From the NCBI GenBank assembly GCA_040007395.1, contig JBDTVG010000242.1:1-64000 (forward strand): a stretch of DNA of 64,000 nt. Direction: 5' to 3'. Below are positions 37,470 through 46,591 of this stretch, piece after piece. The DNA comes from DATGFK01 sp040007395. Its GTDB lineage: Bacteria > Chloroflexota > Anaerolineae > Aggregatilineales > UBA2796. The position numbers and the translations under genes are program-made. Within the stretch, counting starts at the first letter, position 1; every line of letters begins with the position of its first letter. Below the pieces are notes generated by a model, which searched no databases, was not told the origin of the DNA, and saw nothing but the letters and a program-made list of their open reading frames with translations.

Positions 37470-37810
37470 ACACAGCCTCCTATAGGCATTTGGGGAAAAC
37501 TTGGATTTACGGACAAACAAAGCGCATTGCTGCGCGTGTATACGGTGCAAACCTGCGTGAATGGTTTTGAAAGAGGTGATCTGCGAAATAATAAAATGAA
37601 CTAACTGGATTTTGATTGTTCATTTTAGATCAAATAAGGTTCGCTGTCAAAAATCGGCTTGGCGGAAATCATCGTAGAATGCTAGCAACTTAAGGAGTTT
37701 TGAGAATTAGAACTTTTGTGCTATCTTTGTATCGATTAAATAAAATGAAATAGGTGTTAAATGTACCTATATCGCCAGCGTTTTGGATTGAATAGATTGG
37801 AACCCATGGC
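37470..37810. other. divergent promoter region between atpA and the AraC-type gene
   Basis: This 341-base stretch has no gene. It is AT-rich from 37580 to 37800 (runs such as AATAATAAAATGAAC), as expected for promoters on both strands. No clear -35/-10 pair stands out. Confidence 0.5.
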
Positions 37811-38488
37811 ATGAGTGCTATATTTGAAGGCAGATTATCCGACTCTCCCTATATAGAAATCGTGTGGCGTGGTCACGTTGAGCATGATTATTCACCTGTG
37901 TGCCCTGCCGATGTTCGCTGGAATCTGCTTCTGACAAGACAGAATGGCAAGGTGCGAGTTTCGGTTGAGGGGCCAACGACGAAATCAATCCTTAAGCACA
38001 ATTACGAGGGGAGTGAGTTCCTCGTCATCAAATTCAAGCTCGGAACCTTTATGCCTTATCTTCCCGTAAACAATCTTGTCGATGCCGATGCAATTCTGCC
38101 GGAAGGCGCAGGTAAATCTTTCGGGTTGAATGGTTCAATGTGGCAGTTGCCAGACTATGACAACGCCGAAGTATTTGTAGACAGGCTCGTTCGGGAAGGG
38201 CTGCTCATTCGCGATCCAGTCGTGAATGCGGTACTCCAAGACCAACTGCCAGATCTGTCATCCCGAACGGTACGGCGGCGTTTCTTGTTCGCCACCGGGT
38301 TGACGCGAAATTCTATTGGGCAGATCGAACGTGCTCAACAAGCGGCGACACTTTTGGGACAAGGCGTTCCGATCCTTGACGTAGTTTATCAGGCTGGCTA
38401 TGCCGATCAACCGCATCTGACTCGCTCACTCAAACGCTTCTATGGGCAAACGCCTGCTCAAATCGCCCGTGTAAGTCAATCTGAATAG
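37811..38488 (+). CDS. AraC-family transcription regulator
   Basis: The protein has 225 aa. The N-terminal sensory part is short and of a minor type (DVRWNLLLTRQNGKVRVSV). The C-terminal AraC-type double helix-turn-helix includes LSSRTVRRRFLFATGLTR and ILDVVYQAGYADQPHLTRSLKRFYGQTPAQI. It probably controls itself or nearby genes; the target and ligand are not known. It is followed 8 bases later by a GNAT gene. Confidence 0.85.
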   Translation: MSAIFEGRLSDSPYIEIVWRGHVEHDYSPVCPADVRWNLLLTRQNGKVRVSVEGPTTKSILKHNYEGSEFLVIKFKLGTFMPYLPVNNLVDADAILPEGAGKSFGLNGSMWQLPDYDNAEVFVDRLVREGLLIRDPVVNAVLQDQLPDLSSRTVRRRFLFATGLTRNSIGQIERAQQAATLLGQGVPILDVVYQAGYADQPHLTRSLKRFYGQTPAQIARVSQSE

Positions 38489-38496
38489 CGGCTCCC

Positions 38497-39066
38497 TTGC
38501 TAGTACGTCCACTCCACTTAGCGGATCTCCCGCGCCTGCCGGAAATCCGGCCTACCTATCGATCATCGACTATTCTGACAGTACAACGCACAGGTCACGG
38601 GATTACGACAGGCTGGGAGATTGCTGAGCAAGCGCTCGCTCAGCCTTTTGATCGCGGCAATCGTTTTGACTTCAACAGTGCTGCCCAAGAAGAAATTCGC
38701 GAACGCTTGGAACGTCCAGACGATACCTATCAGCGTGTAGCTGAACATAATCACAAGCTCATCGGGCTGCTAGATATGGAGATTCAAGACTGGAACGATA
38801 CCGTCACACTGTGGACTCTGATGATCGATTTAGATTATCGGGGGCAGGGGTTGGGACGGCGTTTATGGAGCCATGCCCTCGATTTTGCGCGGCAGTTGGA
38901 AGTCCGCGCCATCATGATCGAAACCCAAAATACGAATCCGGCGGCTTGTAAATTCTATGCGCGGATGGGCTGTCAATTGGTCGGACTGAATGAGGCTTTC
39001 TACAGCACCACCAACGATGTGGCGATCAATGAAATCGCGTTATTTTGGGCATACTTCATGGTCTGA
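38497..39066 (+). CDS. GNAT-family N-acetyltransferase
   Basis: The protein has 189 aa. The GNAT core is visible: WTLMIDLDYRGQGLGRRLWSHALDFARQ (acetyl-CoA-binding pattern R/Q-x-x-G-x-G) and an IETQNTNPAACKFYARMGCQLVG tail. TTG 38497 is the likely start, close behind the AraC gene, so the two are probably co-transcribed. The substrate (aminoglycoside-like, peptide or small amine) is unknown. Confidence 0.8.
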   Translation: MLVRPLHLADLPRLPEIRPTYRSSTILTVQRTGHGITTGWEIAEQALAQPFDRGNRFDFNSAAQEEIRERLERPDDTYQRVAEHNHKLIGLLDMEIQDWNDTVTLWTLMIDLDYRGQGLGRRLWSHALDFARQLEVRAIMIETQNTNPAACKFYARMGCQLVGLNEAFYSTTNDVAINEIALFWAYFMV

Positions 39067-39131
39067 GCAGAAAAATGCATTTGCAGGTAGGCTTAATGCT
39101 GATGACTTCTATCACCTGCCTATAGACCGCC

Positions 39132-40055
39132 ATGAACAATTCTGAGTCGTCCGATTTGCCCGATGCTCCCAATTCAGTCGATGAGCGTACACATATCATT
39201 GCTCTCGCCTTAACGCAGCGCGTTGGCTGGAAACTGATCCATCGTTTGCTGGAATATTTCGGATCTGTCGAAGCCGTGTTAGCCGCCAACGCTGGCGAAT
39301 TGCGTCAGGTGCAGGGCATCGGGCCACAGATTGCGGCAAGTATCTGTGCTATCGATCTCCAGACTGTTCAGGCTGATCTACAGCGCTTTGCGGCACAATC
39401 GATCACAACGGCAGTTTGGCGCGATCCGACCTATCCCGCACGACTCGCTACTATTGACGATAAGCCGCTCACACTGTTCTGGAAAGGTTCGTTCCTGCCC
39501 AACGATACCCAAGCGATTGCGATTGTCGGGACACGCGAAGCACAGCCAGAATCGATCAAGGCGGCGGGCGAGTGGTCCACTGCTTTCGCACAGCATGGCT
39601 GGACAGTCGTCAGCGGGCTGGCGCGGGGTATCGATTCGGCGGCACATCAGGGGGCATTGCAGGGTGGAGGTCGCACACTGGCAGTATTAGGTAGTGGGGT
39701 AAATGAGATTTACCCGCCGGAGAATCAAAAGTTGGCTTCACAGATAATCGCCAACGGAGCGTTGATTTCCGAAATGCACCCCGATACTGGCACGTTACCC
39801 AACGCTCTGATGCGGCGTAATCGGCTGATTACGGGGTTGAGTCGAGCCGTACTGGTGATCGAAGCCGGACTCGACAGCGGCGCACTTTACGCGGGACGTG
39901 GTGCATACACACAAGGTCGCCCGGTGTTTGTGCTTAATAACAGTGCGGGGAATGCCAGCTTGCTCGACGAGTTCGCTCATCTGCTGCCTGACAATCTGGA
40001 CACCCTGCTAGCACAGATCGAAGCCTATAGCACTCCACCGAACACGAACGTATGA
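39132..40055 (+). CDS. dprA: DNA-processing protein DprA (Smf)
   Basis: The protein has 307 aa. The N-terminal part (LTQRVGWKLIHRLLEYFGSVEAVL, VQGIGPQIAASI) is the helical SAM-like domain, and the Rossmann core follows: AIVGTREAQPE, TVVSGLARGIDSAAHQGAL, AVLGSGVNEIYPPENQKL, RRNRLITGLSRAVLVIEAG. It loads RecA onto incoming single-stranded DNA during natural transformation and may serve in recombination. It is a little shorter than typical (about 360 aa) because the C-terminal winged helix is absent. Other competence genes are not in the window. Confidence 0.92.
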   Translation: MNNSESSDLPDAPNSVDERTHIIALALTQRVGWKLIHRLLEYFGSVEAVLAANAGELRQVQGIGPQIAASICAIDLQTVQADLQRFAAQSITTAVWRDPTYPARLATIDDKPLTLFWKGSFLPNDTQAIAIVGTREAQPESIKAAGEWSTAFAQHGWTVVSGLARGIDSAAHQGALQGGGRTLAVLGSGVNEIYPPENQKLASQIIANGALISEMHPDTGTLPNALMRRNRLITGLSRAVLVIEAGLDSGALYAGRGAYTQGRPVFVLNNSAGNASLLDEFAHLLPDNLDTLLAQIEAYSTPPNTNV

Positions 40056-40113
40056 TCCGCATCCTTGTTATCATCTATAGATTATGCTTCTATAAAACAC
40101 CAAGGGACTAGAT

Positions 40114-40881
40114 ATGCCAAACCAAGTTTATACACCCAAACGGGTAATGGTGATTGTCGCTCATCCTGATGACATTGAGTTTGGGATCGCCGGGACGATT
40201 GCGCGTTGGGTTAAAGAAGGCGCGGAAGTTTGCTACGTGCTGTGTACCAGCGGTGATGTCGGTATTCTCGATCCGCATATCACCAAAGCCGAAGCGATGG
40301 CGATCCGTGAAGCCGAACAGGTTGCGGCTGCTGCGGTTGTCGGCGTGACGAATGTGATCTTTCTGCGTGAGCCTGACGGAATGCTCGAAGCAACAATTGC
40401 ACTGCGTAAACGGCTTGTACGCGAGATCCGCAAGTTCCGGCCTGATACAGTGATCGCAGGCGACCCGACTCAGCTTTGGGCAGGCGAAAACTATATCAAT
40501 CACCCCGACCATCGGGCAGCGGCGACCGTTGCGCTTGATGCGGTATTCCCAGCAGCAGGAATGCCTACTTTATTTAAGGAATTGGAAGATGAAGGCTTGA
40601 CGGCGCACAAAACCTATAAGGTGTACGTGACCTCATGGGGGCCATCTGAGACATTCGTGAATATCACCGATACGATTGAGTTGAAGATCGAAGCGCTGAG
40701 ACAGCACAAGAGTCAAATCATCGATTGGGACCCTGCGGAACAGGTTCGCAAGTGGGCAGCAGAGACTGCCAAAGGCAAAGAGATGGACTACGCTGAATCA
40801 TTCCGCGTAATCACCTTTGAGGATGCGCTGCCCAAAGCCGAAGCTACCGCAGTCGCCGCAGAGGTTGAAGTCAAAGCCTAA
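40114..40881 (+). CDS. PIG-L/LmbE-type deacetylase
   Basis: The protein has 255 aa. The zinc motif AHPDDIEFGIAG (AHPDD) and the third ligand in NHPDHRAAATVALDAVF fit the PIG-L family. Members remove an acetyl group from N-acetylglucosamine in glycolipids, mycothiol or bacillithiol-type precursors and other amino sugars. The C-terminal part (EALRQHKSQI) is typical too. The substrate is unknown; no GlcNAc-glycolipid glycosyltransferase is adjacent. Confidence 0.88.
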   Translation: MPNQVYTPKRVMVIVAHPDDIEFGIAGTIARWVKEGAEVCYVLCTSGDVGILDPHITKAEAMAIREAEQVAAAAVVGVTNVIFLREPDGMLEATIALRKRLVREIRKFRPDTVIAGDPTQLWAGENYINHPDHRAAATVALDAVFPAAGMPTLFKELEDEGLTAHKTYKVYVTSWGPSETFVNITDTIELKIEALRQHKSQIIDWDPAEQVRKWAAETAKGKEMDYAESFRVITFEDALPKAEATAVAAEVEVKA

Positions 40882-40899
40882 CCGCGTTTTTAATTGTCT

Positions 40900-40923
40900 C
40901 CCCTCTCCGAATTCGGAGAGGGG
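40900..40923. repeat. perfect 24-base palindrome of the dispersed repeat family
   Basis: CCCCTCTCCGAA paired with TTCGGAGAGGGG (12-bp arms) followed by ATTGCTGGGTGAGGTG. It lies between convergent genes (PIG-L and ABC permease) and could serve as a two-way terminator. The same CTCTCCG-arm and GGTGAGG tail occur at 11224, 32737 and 46521. Confidence 0.6.
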
Positions 40924-40950
40924 ATTGCTGGGTGAGGTGCTTGTTTATTC

Positions 40951-41766
40951 TTATTCTTTGTTGAATAGGGGCAGTGCAATCGCCAACATTACGACGGCGA
41001 AGCAGAGCAAGAATCCGACATCGAATACAAACGGGAATGTCCCGAATCCAACCGTTATTTGGCGAAGTGCATCTACCCCGTAGCTCAACGGGTTGATGAT
41101 GATTAGCGGTTTGAGCCATTCCGGTACAGTGCTAGTCAGATAGATCGCGCCGCTTAGGAAATACATCGGCATCACGACAAAATTCGAGATCGTGCCGAAG
41201 CCCTCAAACGAACTCATTTTGCTGGCGATAACCACCCCTAGTGCTGTCAAGGCGAAGGCAACCACAAACATCATTAGCAGCAGTTCAACGATGATCACCA
41301 ATGTAAGTTGCACCCCAATCAGTGGCGCAAAAGCCATCGTGATCGCCCCTTGCAGGGTCGCCTGAGTCGCGCCGCCCAAAGCCTTGCCCAGAATAATTGA
41401 CAGGCGAGAAACGGGGGCCGCCAGCACTTCTTTAAGGAAGCCAAACTCGCGATCCCAGATAATGCTCATTGCCGATTGCATTGCCGAAAAGATCAGCGTT
41501 AATCCGATGACACCGGGGAAAATATACTGTGTATAGCTTACGCCGTTCAGACTGCTAGCACTGATCGATCCTTTGAGACTACTGCCCAAGATGAGCAACC
41601 ACAGGATCGGGCGGGCGATCCCACCCCAGAGACGGCTGCGTTCCCGCCAAAACTTCTTGAGATCGCGCAGCCAAATTCCGTAAACCGCTTCCAGATCCAG
41701 ACCGCGCATCCTGACTGCGCTGCGCGGCGGCGCGACGGATAACCCTACAGTTTCACCAGCGACCAT
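40951..41766 (-). CDS. ABC-2-type transporter permease (DrrB-like)
   Basis: The protein has 271 aa with six membrane helices. The ABC-2 family region has ILWLLILGSSLKG, QYIFPGVIGLTLIFSAM, the intracellular loop DREFGFLKEVLAAPVSR and PMYFLSGAIYLT. It partners the ATP-binding gene that precedes it. Together they export an unknown hydrophobic compound, drug or lipid. Confidence 0.88.
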   Translation of the reverse strand: MVAGETVGLSVAPPRSAVRMRGLDLEAVYGIWLRDLKKFWRERSRLWGGIARPILWLLILGSSLKGSISASSLNGVSYTQYIFPGVIGLTLIFSAMQSAMSIIWDREFGFLKEVLAAPVSRLSIILGKALGGATQATLQGAITMAFAPLIGVQLTLVIIVELLLMMFVVAFALTALGVVIASKMSSFEGFGTISNFVVMPMYFLSGAIYLTSTVPEWLKPLIIINPLSYGVDALRQITVGFGTFPFVFDVGFLLCFAVVMLAIALPLFNKE

Positions 41767-41806
41767 GATTTGCTCTCCTCTGAGCGATAAGCCTCTATAA
41801 GATCGA

Positions 41807-42880
41807 TTAGAGGCGACCTAAGCGGCGTGCGTTAAGTTTCCGTTCGTCTTTGCCGCCTTCTTCCTCGCGGATGAGGCGACCTGTGAGTTTGAGAAAGACA
41901 TCTTCAAGCGAAGGCCGCCGCACGTTCAGCGTTTCGATCACTAGATTACCGGCGGTTTGAGGTAGTTCAGCCATTAGACGCGGGATAAAGTGATCGGCCT
42001 CGGCAACCTGAAAAGTTAACTTTCCATCGCGCTCGGTAACATCAAAGCCATAGGCTACCTTAATCGCTTGAGCCGCCTTCGCGTTATCGCGGGTTGTTAG
42101 CTCAACTTGATCTTCGCCAACGAGTTTTTTGAGCGCAACGGGCGTATCTAGCGCCACAATTACCCCATGATCGATGATGGCGATTCGGTCACAGTTCTCG
42201 GCTTCGTCCATATAGTGTGTGGTCATGAAGATCGCAGTGTGATGCCGTTCGCGAAGCTGGCGCACATACTGCCAGATGTAATTGCGGGTTTGGGGATCAA
42301 GTCCAACAGTGGGTTCGTCGAGAATCAGCAGGCGCGGTTCGTGCAGCAACCCGCGTGCGATCTCCAAGCGGCGGCGCATCCCACCCGAAAACGTCTTGAC
42401 GATCTGCGATCTGTGGTCGGTTAGATCCATCAGTTGCAGCACATCATTTATACGCCGTACCCGTTCGTTACGCGGAATGTGGTACATCATGCAGTGGAAT
42501 TCGAGATTTTCCTGTGCTGTCAAACCGCTATCCAGCGAATTATCCTGAAACACGATGCCGATTGCCGAGCGCACCGCGTCGGAGTCTGTAATCACATCAT
42601 GTCCAGCAACATGTATATGTCCGCTGGTCGGCGTAAGCAAGGTACACATCATCTTAATGGTGGTCGATTTGCCTGCGCCGTTTGGCCCCAGAAAACCGAA
42701 GATTTCGCCTTCTTGTACCTGAAAACTGATGTTATCAACTGCCGTAAAATCGTTAAAACGCTTGGTCAAACCATCAACCGCAATCAGCGGCTTAGGGGTC
42801 ATGCCCATGTGATTAGCAATTTCGGTTGACGTGTTAATCTCAGTTATAGGCGCTATCGTAGCTGGACTAGTTACTTCCAT
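41807..42880 (-). CDS. ABC transporter ATP-binding protein (DrrA-like)
   Basis: The protein has 357 aa. Walker A is GFLGPNGAGKSTTIKM, signature is KTFSGGMRRRLEIARGL, Walker B is LLILDEPTVGLDPQT and switch His is in FMTTHYMDEAENCDR. The C-terminal extension (about 70 residues, with FIPRLMAELPQTAGNLVIETLNVRRPSLEDVFL) is the DUF4162-like tail of drug-export ATPases. It overlaps the marR-like gene stop by 14 bp and the permease gene follows after 40 bases. Confidence 0.92.
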   Translation of the reverse strand: MEVTSPATIAPITEINTSTEIANHMGMTPKPLIAVDGLTKRFNDFTAVDNISFQVQEGEIFGFLGPNGAGKSTTIKMMCTLLTPTSGHIHVAGHDVITDSDAVRSAIGIVFQDNSLDSGLTAQENLEFHCMMYHIPRNERVRRINDVLQLMDLTDHRSQIVKTFSGGMRRRLEIARGLLHEPRLLILDEPTVGLDPQTRNYIWQYVRQLRERHHTAIFMTTHYMDEAENCDRIAIIDHGVIVALDTPVALKKLVGEDQVELTTRDNAKAAQAIKVAYGFDVTERDGKLTFQVAEADHFIPRLMAELPQTAGNLVIETLNVRRPSLEDVFLKLTGRLIREEEGGKDERKLNARRLGRL

Positions 42881-43349
42881 CAGAGTCTTGCTCCTTTTCT
42901 TCTCCTACCAAAACACGATGCAAAGCGGGTAGGGCTACCTGTACGGCTGCCATTTCAGCTTCGCTTAATTTCTCCAAAAAAGGGACTAACCGCAGCAGCA
43001 TCCGGTCTTGTGCTTTTTGGTGCTGCGCCTGCCCTACTTCCGTCAGATGCAACACAAATTGGCGACGGTCATTGAGATCTGGAACACGCTCAATCCAGCC
43101 GCGTTCGACAAGAGTCTGGACAAGTTCACCCGCCGATTGCAGACTCACGCGACGCTTTTTGGCAATCGCACTGACGGTAATTGGTGCTTCCAAGAGCAGC
43201 GATAGCACACGGAACTGCGGCATGGTCGTATCCTCACCCGCTTCCTGTCGCAGTTCAGCCGCGACAATGCGGTTTAGCAAGGGCAAAACTGCCATCAATT
43301 CGCGAGTTGCCTGTTCAGCAGTCCATGAGTCGTTCGTCATATTTATCAA
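42867..43349 (-). CDS. MarR-family transcription regulator
   Basis: The protein has 160 aa. The winged helix contains MPQFRVLSLLLEAP, SAIAKKRRVSLQSAGELVQTLVERGWIERVPDLNDRRQFVLHLTEVG. This is the MarR recognition helix and wing. It starts the three-gene run with the ABC exporter, so it most likely represses that operon and is released by the exported compound (inference). Confidence 0.88.
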   Translation of the reverse strand: MINMTNDSWTAEQATRELMAVLPLLNRIVAAELRQEAGEDTTMPQFRVLSLLLEAPITVSAIAKKRRVSLQSAGELVQTLVERGWIERVPDLNDRRQFVLHLTEVGQAQHQKAQDRMLLRLVPFLEKLSEAEMAAVQVALPALHRVLVGEEKEQDSDGSN

Positions 43350-43520
43350 GTTACCTGATAATAAGGATACCTGTTATTTATTATACAATCAATAAGGAAA
43401 AGATGAGAGTCTTTGTAAACCCCAAAACAGGAATGAAATTGAGAGACAGAACGCGATAATCGCACAAAAGTTCGCCTTTACAATGATGGTGTAGATTCAT
43501 CGCAGCAGGGGAGGCACGAG

Positions 43521-43768
43521 ATGTTGGACTCTTCTTCACATGGGCCATTTTATGGGGCGTTGTCGGTTCTTTTGGCACTGCTTTTATTCACCAGAAAACG
43601 GGTCGCGATGTCCAGATGGGCGGGCTAATCGGCTTTGTTGTTGGGGCAGTGAGTAGCATCTTCTTTTTGATGATTCTTTGGGTATGGCTGTACTACGGCG
43701 ATGTAGGGTGGCGTGGGGCGCGGATTTATGGCAGATCGCGGCGGGTCTGGTACCGCTGGTGGGAATAG
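43521..43768 (+). pseudogene. small Gly-rich two-helix membrane protein, frameshifted or with a missing start
   Basis: A frame ending at TAG 43766-43768 encodes a convincing membrane protein: DVGLFFTWAILWGVVGSF, a polar loop (IHQKTGRDVQ), MGGLIGFVVGAVSSIFFLMI, then an Arg/Trp-rich tail (VWYRWWE). It has no ATG, GTG or TTG after the upstream stop. One frame away, ATG 43521 follows a perfect GGGGAGG ribosome site by six bases and would stop after about 35 codons. A one-base shift near 43525-43535, by mutation or read error, would join the two into an intact gene of about 82 aa. Confidence 0.55.
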
Positions 43769-43900
43769 CCGAACCTAGATCCGAGGCTGAGGGGATTTTG
43801 AATAATCTGGCGGCTCAAAATAAGAGACGCTCTTTATGAAGTGCCTGTACAATAGAAGGTAGAATTATTCACCTTCAAACTGTATGGAATCATTCACCTA

Positions 43901-44689
43901 ATGGGTATTGACCACGTTATCGATCTGGACTGTGTACCAAAGCAAACGCTCTCGACAATGGGCTTGCTCTCGCGACTCAAGGCGCGGGATCGCGCGGCTA
44001 CGATCCAAAAATTGTATCGCGACAATGGTGACAACCGCCCGCCATCGGAGATGGGCTTCGAGATGGTACGACGTTTGCCTGATGGAACGGAAGAAACACA
44101 GATAGTCATCGTGCAAGATATGATCGATGCGGCGGCACAACTTGAGCCGTTAGGACATCACTGTGAAGGTTGTCCTGCCAACCGCACCCGCCAACCGTTC
44201 GGCTGTTTCGGGAATATCGCCTATCCGATCTCACGATCTGCCGAACTGTGGTTAATCAATCAACTGCCTAGTCCTGACGATCCGTTAATCTTTCTACTGT
44301 TGAGCCAGACCATGCGCGACTTCAAGTTTGATAGCGAACAGATCGCCGCCATGCGTGTCACACCGGGAATCTTCTTCGAGACGGATGAGCACTTCGTCCA
44401 ACCGCTCGAAGATGCACAGATCACGTCTACTCAGATTTTTGCGATGTTATTCCTAACAGGCTCGATCCAACCCCCGCATGGAGCGCTATTGCTAGTCTTC
44501 TTCGGTGCTATCCCCCGCGACATCGATGCCGATGCGTTGATGTCGTTGACTCAACCACACGGCAGCGAACCACCCTTTCTGCTCCGGCCTCATTCAGCAG
44601 ATGACGAGTCGATTGCTGCTTTGCAAGCATTTTTTGAAACGTTGTATATCGCGCACCGCTTGAACGTTTCTGTATCATTGGATGTATAA
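43901..44689 (+). CDS. conserved protein of unknown function with a Cys cluster
   Basis: The protein has 262 aa without signal peptide or membrane helix. The HHCEGCPANRTRQPFGCFG cluster (C-x2-C-x9-C) near residue 90 could hold metal or iron-sulphur. The rest is mixed alpha/beta. No known family is recognised. It lies 14 bases before a small membrane gene of the same direction, so the two may be co-transcribed. Confidence 0.6.
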   Translation: MGIDHVIDLDCVPKQTLSTMGLLSRLKARDRAATIQKLYRDNGDNRPPSEMGFEMVRRLPDGTEETQIVIVQDMIDAAAQLEPLGHHCEGCPANRTRQPFGCFGNIAYPISRSAELWLINQLPSPDDPLIFLLLSQTMRDFKFDSEQIAAMRVTPGIFFETDEHFVQPLEDAQITSTQIFAMLFLTGSIQPPHGALLLVFFGAIPRDIDADALMSLTQPHGSEPPFLLRPHSADDESIAALQAFFETLYIAHRLNVSVSLDV

Positions 44690-44706
44690 GGAAGTAAGGA
44701 GTCTTG

Positions 44707-45063
44707 ATGCGAGATCTTATTGCTTATCTTTGCCTGATCCTATTCGGAATTTCAATTGTCGTTGAGTATCTTGCAATCCGCCGCAGGTGGTTACGCTGGC
44801 CTACAGCAGGCGCAGTTGGCTTTTTTCCGGGGGCAATGCTTATCTTTTTGTTTGCTCTGCTCAGAGGCACTAGCACTCTACAGTCGATCTTGACCGGGTT
44901 AGTCCTCGGTGTACTATTTACTATACTTACCCTGTCGGTGGCGATCTTCTTTCAGGTTAACGAGCAAGGTGCAGCCGAACAGCGCAAGGTGTTAGGCAAA
45001 GGCAATCCCGATAATAAACAAGCTTATGGGATCGAGCCTGATAAGACTAATTATCGGAACTAA
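44707..45063 (+). CDS. small membrane protein of unknown function
   Basis: The protein has 118 aa with three to four hydrophobic stretches (YLCLILFGISIVVEYLA, GFFPGAMLIFLFALL, LVLGVLFTILTLSVAIFFQV) and a polar tail. ATG 44707 follows AAGGAG at a good spacing. No family is recognised. Confidence 0.55.
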   Translation: MRDLIAYLCLILFGISIVVEYLAIRRRWLRWPTAGAVGFFPGAMLIFLFALLRGTSTLQSILTGLVLGVLFTILTLSVAIFFQVNEQGAAEQRKVLGKGNPDNKQAYGIEPDKTNYRN

Positions 45064-45093
45064 AGCTGTATAAACAATTTCTTAGCACGGATT

Positions 45094-45120
45094 GCCACTA
45101 GCACCGATTTTGCTAGTGGC
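45094..45120. terminator. hairpin between convergent genes
   Basis: GCCACTAGCA and TGCTAGTGGC form a 10-bp stem with a short T-rich loop, 30 bases after the membrane gene stop and 9 before the fabD stop. Confidence 0.7.
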
Positions 45121-45128
45121 TGGTAGCA

Positions 45129-46076
45129 TTAAAGCGCTAACAGGCCCGCTACCGTCTCAGGGTTGTTTACAGCGACACCGTTTGCCGAGCGATCAATACG
45201 CCGCAACAAGCCAGTCAAAACATCTTTAGCGCCCAGTTCGATAAACGTTTTTGTGCCTAAACCTAACAATGCCTGTACAGATCGAGTCCATTGAACAGAC
45301 GAGGTTAGCTGGGCATTCAGTTCGGTATAAATATCTTCACTTGAACGTAGTGGAGTCGCATTTACGTTGCCTATCACTGGAAAGCGTGGAGTCTCGAATG
45401 TTGTGCGAATCAGCACATGGTGAAAAGCTTGAGCGGCGTGCGCCATCAGCGGCGAATGTGCTGCTACACTAACTGCCAGCCTGACTGCACGCTTCGCACC
45501 ATGTGCTTTCGCTAGGGTAAGGGCACATTCTACGGCGGCTTCGTCGCCAGAGATCACGATCTGACCGGGGCAGTTATCGTTTGCAACCACGACAGGCTGC
45601 CCAATTTGTGTACTAGCCTGCTCGCAGATTATTTGCACGTCGGTCAGGTCAGGGCCAAGCAGTGCTGCCATTGCCCCTTTACTCTGTTCGCCCGCCTCTT
45701 TCATTAAGCGCCCGCGTTCACGAACCAGCGCAACCCCTTGTGAAAACGGGAGCGCCCCGGCAGCCGTAAGCGCGGTGAATTCGCCCAAACTATGACCTGC
45801 CGCTGCTATCGGTGTCAACGCGCCAAACTGAGCTTCAAGTACCCGCAGTACGGCTACCCCAATTACATATAGGGCGGGCTGAGTATTACTTGTCTCATCA
45901 AGGCTCTCGGCTGGCCCCTCAAAACAGATATTACTTAAGGCAAACCCTAGAATATGATCGGCTTCCTCAAAGACCTGTCGTGCCGCAGGGTATTGCTGCA
46001 CAAGGTCGGCTCCCATCCCCACTTGCTGCGACCCCTGACCGGGGAAAACCAACGCCGTACTTGACCAGTCAATCAT
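45129..46076 (-). CDS. fabD: malonyl-CoA:ACP transacylase
   Basis: The protein has about 315 aa. It contains FPGQGSQQVGMGADLV, the active-site Ser in AAGHSLGEFTAL, QSKGAMAALLG, NDNCPGQIVISGD, and the His of SVAAHSPLMA. It loads malonate onto ACP for fatty-acid synthesis. ATG 46076 (MIDWSSTALVF) is preferred. It lies about 100 bases after rpmF; plsX and fabH, often in between, are absent here. Confidence 0.94.
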   Translation of the reverse strand: MIDWSSTALVFPGQGSQQVGMGADLVQQYPAARQVFEEADHILGFALSNICFEGPAESLDETSNTQPALYVIGVAVLRVLEAQFGALTPIAAAGHSLGEFTALTAAGALPFSQGVALVRERGRLMKEAGEQSKGAMAALLGPDLTDVQIICEQASTQIGQPVVVANDNCPGQIVISGDEAAVECALTLAKAHGAKRAVRLAVSVAAHSPLMAHAAQAFHHVLIRTTFETPRFPVIGNVNATPLRSSEDIYTELNAQLTSSVQWTRSVQALLGLGTKTFIELGAKDVLTGLLRRIDRSANGVAVNNPETVAGLLAL

Positions 46077-46181
46077 TATCGACGATTCCTTGCAGGTACA
46101 GAAATGCAAAGGGCTACTCTTCCATCTACAAGAAGCGCAGCCCCGGCATTTGGCTTATCAGGCGCAAACGTATTATTCGTC

Positions 46182-46370
46182 TTACTCGTCATCCTTAACA
46201 GCAAGTACCTGATGACCTTGGTACGTGCCGCAATTTGGGCAAACAAAGTGAGACGGCTTGTATTCGCCGCACTTATCGCAGCGCACGAGGTGGTTCAGAG
46301 ACAGCTTATCATGACCACGACGATTGAGTTTACGTCGGCGCGACAATTTGCGCTTGGGTAGTGGACCCAC
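46182..46370 (-). CDS. rpmF: ribosomal protein L32
   Basis: The protein has 62 aa: MGPLPKRKLSRRRKLNRR at the start and a zinc ribbon C-x2-C...C-x2-C (RCDKCGEYKPSHFVCPNCG), all typical of bacterial L32. It is transcribed together with fabD. Confidence 0.96.
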   Translation of the reverse strand: MGPLPKRKLSRRRKLNRRGHDKLSLNHLVRCDKCGEYKPSHFVCPNCGTYQGHQVLAVKDDE

Positions 46371-46520
46371 AGGATAACTCCTTACTCTTCATGAAACAAC
46401 CCGGCGCGGAATGTCCGGGTGAGGATTGAATTATAGCAGGGAGAATCGCACTGTCAAGCGCAAGGATTAGCGAGTCAGGGCAAACGCAAAGTTAGGATTA
46501 TCCATGAATTTATGACCCTC

Positions 46521-46554
46521 CCTTTGGCCTCTCCGCGAATAGAGAGGCCAAAGG
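46521..46554. repeat. 13-bp perfect hairpin of the dispersed repeat family
   Basis: CCTTTGGCCTCTC and GAGAGGCCAAAGG with an 8-base loop CGCGAATA. It lies between rpmF and the giant secreted protein gene (stop 46592). Core and tail resemble the copies at 11224 and 40900. Confidence 0.6.
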
Positions 46555-46591
46555 AGCCGAGTTTTAGATCTCTCTCACTTGCCAGAGAAGA

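Noticed and set aside
37501..37550. Longer atpA start
   Set aside because: The extension is unlike AtpA and the ATG 37469 has an excellent ribosome site.
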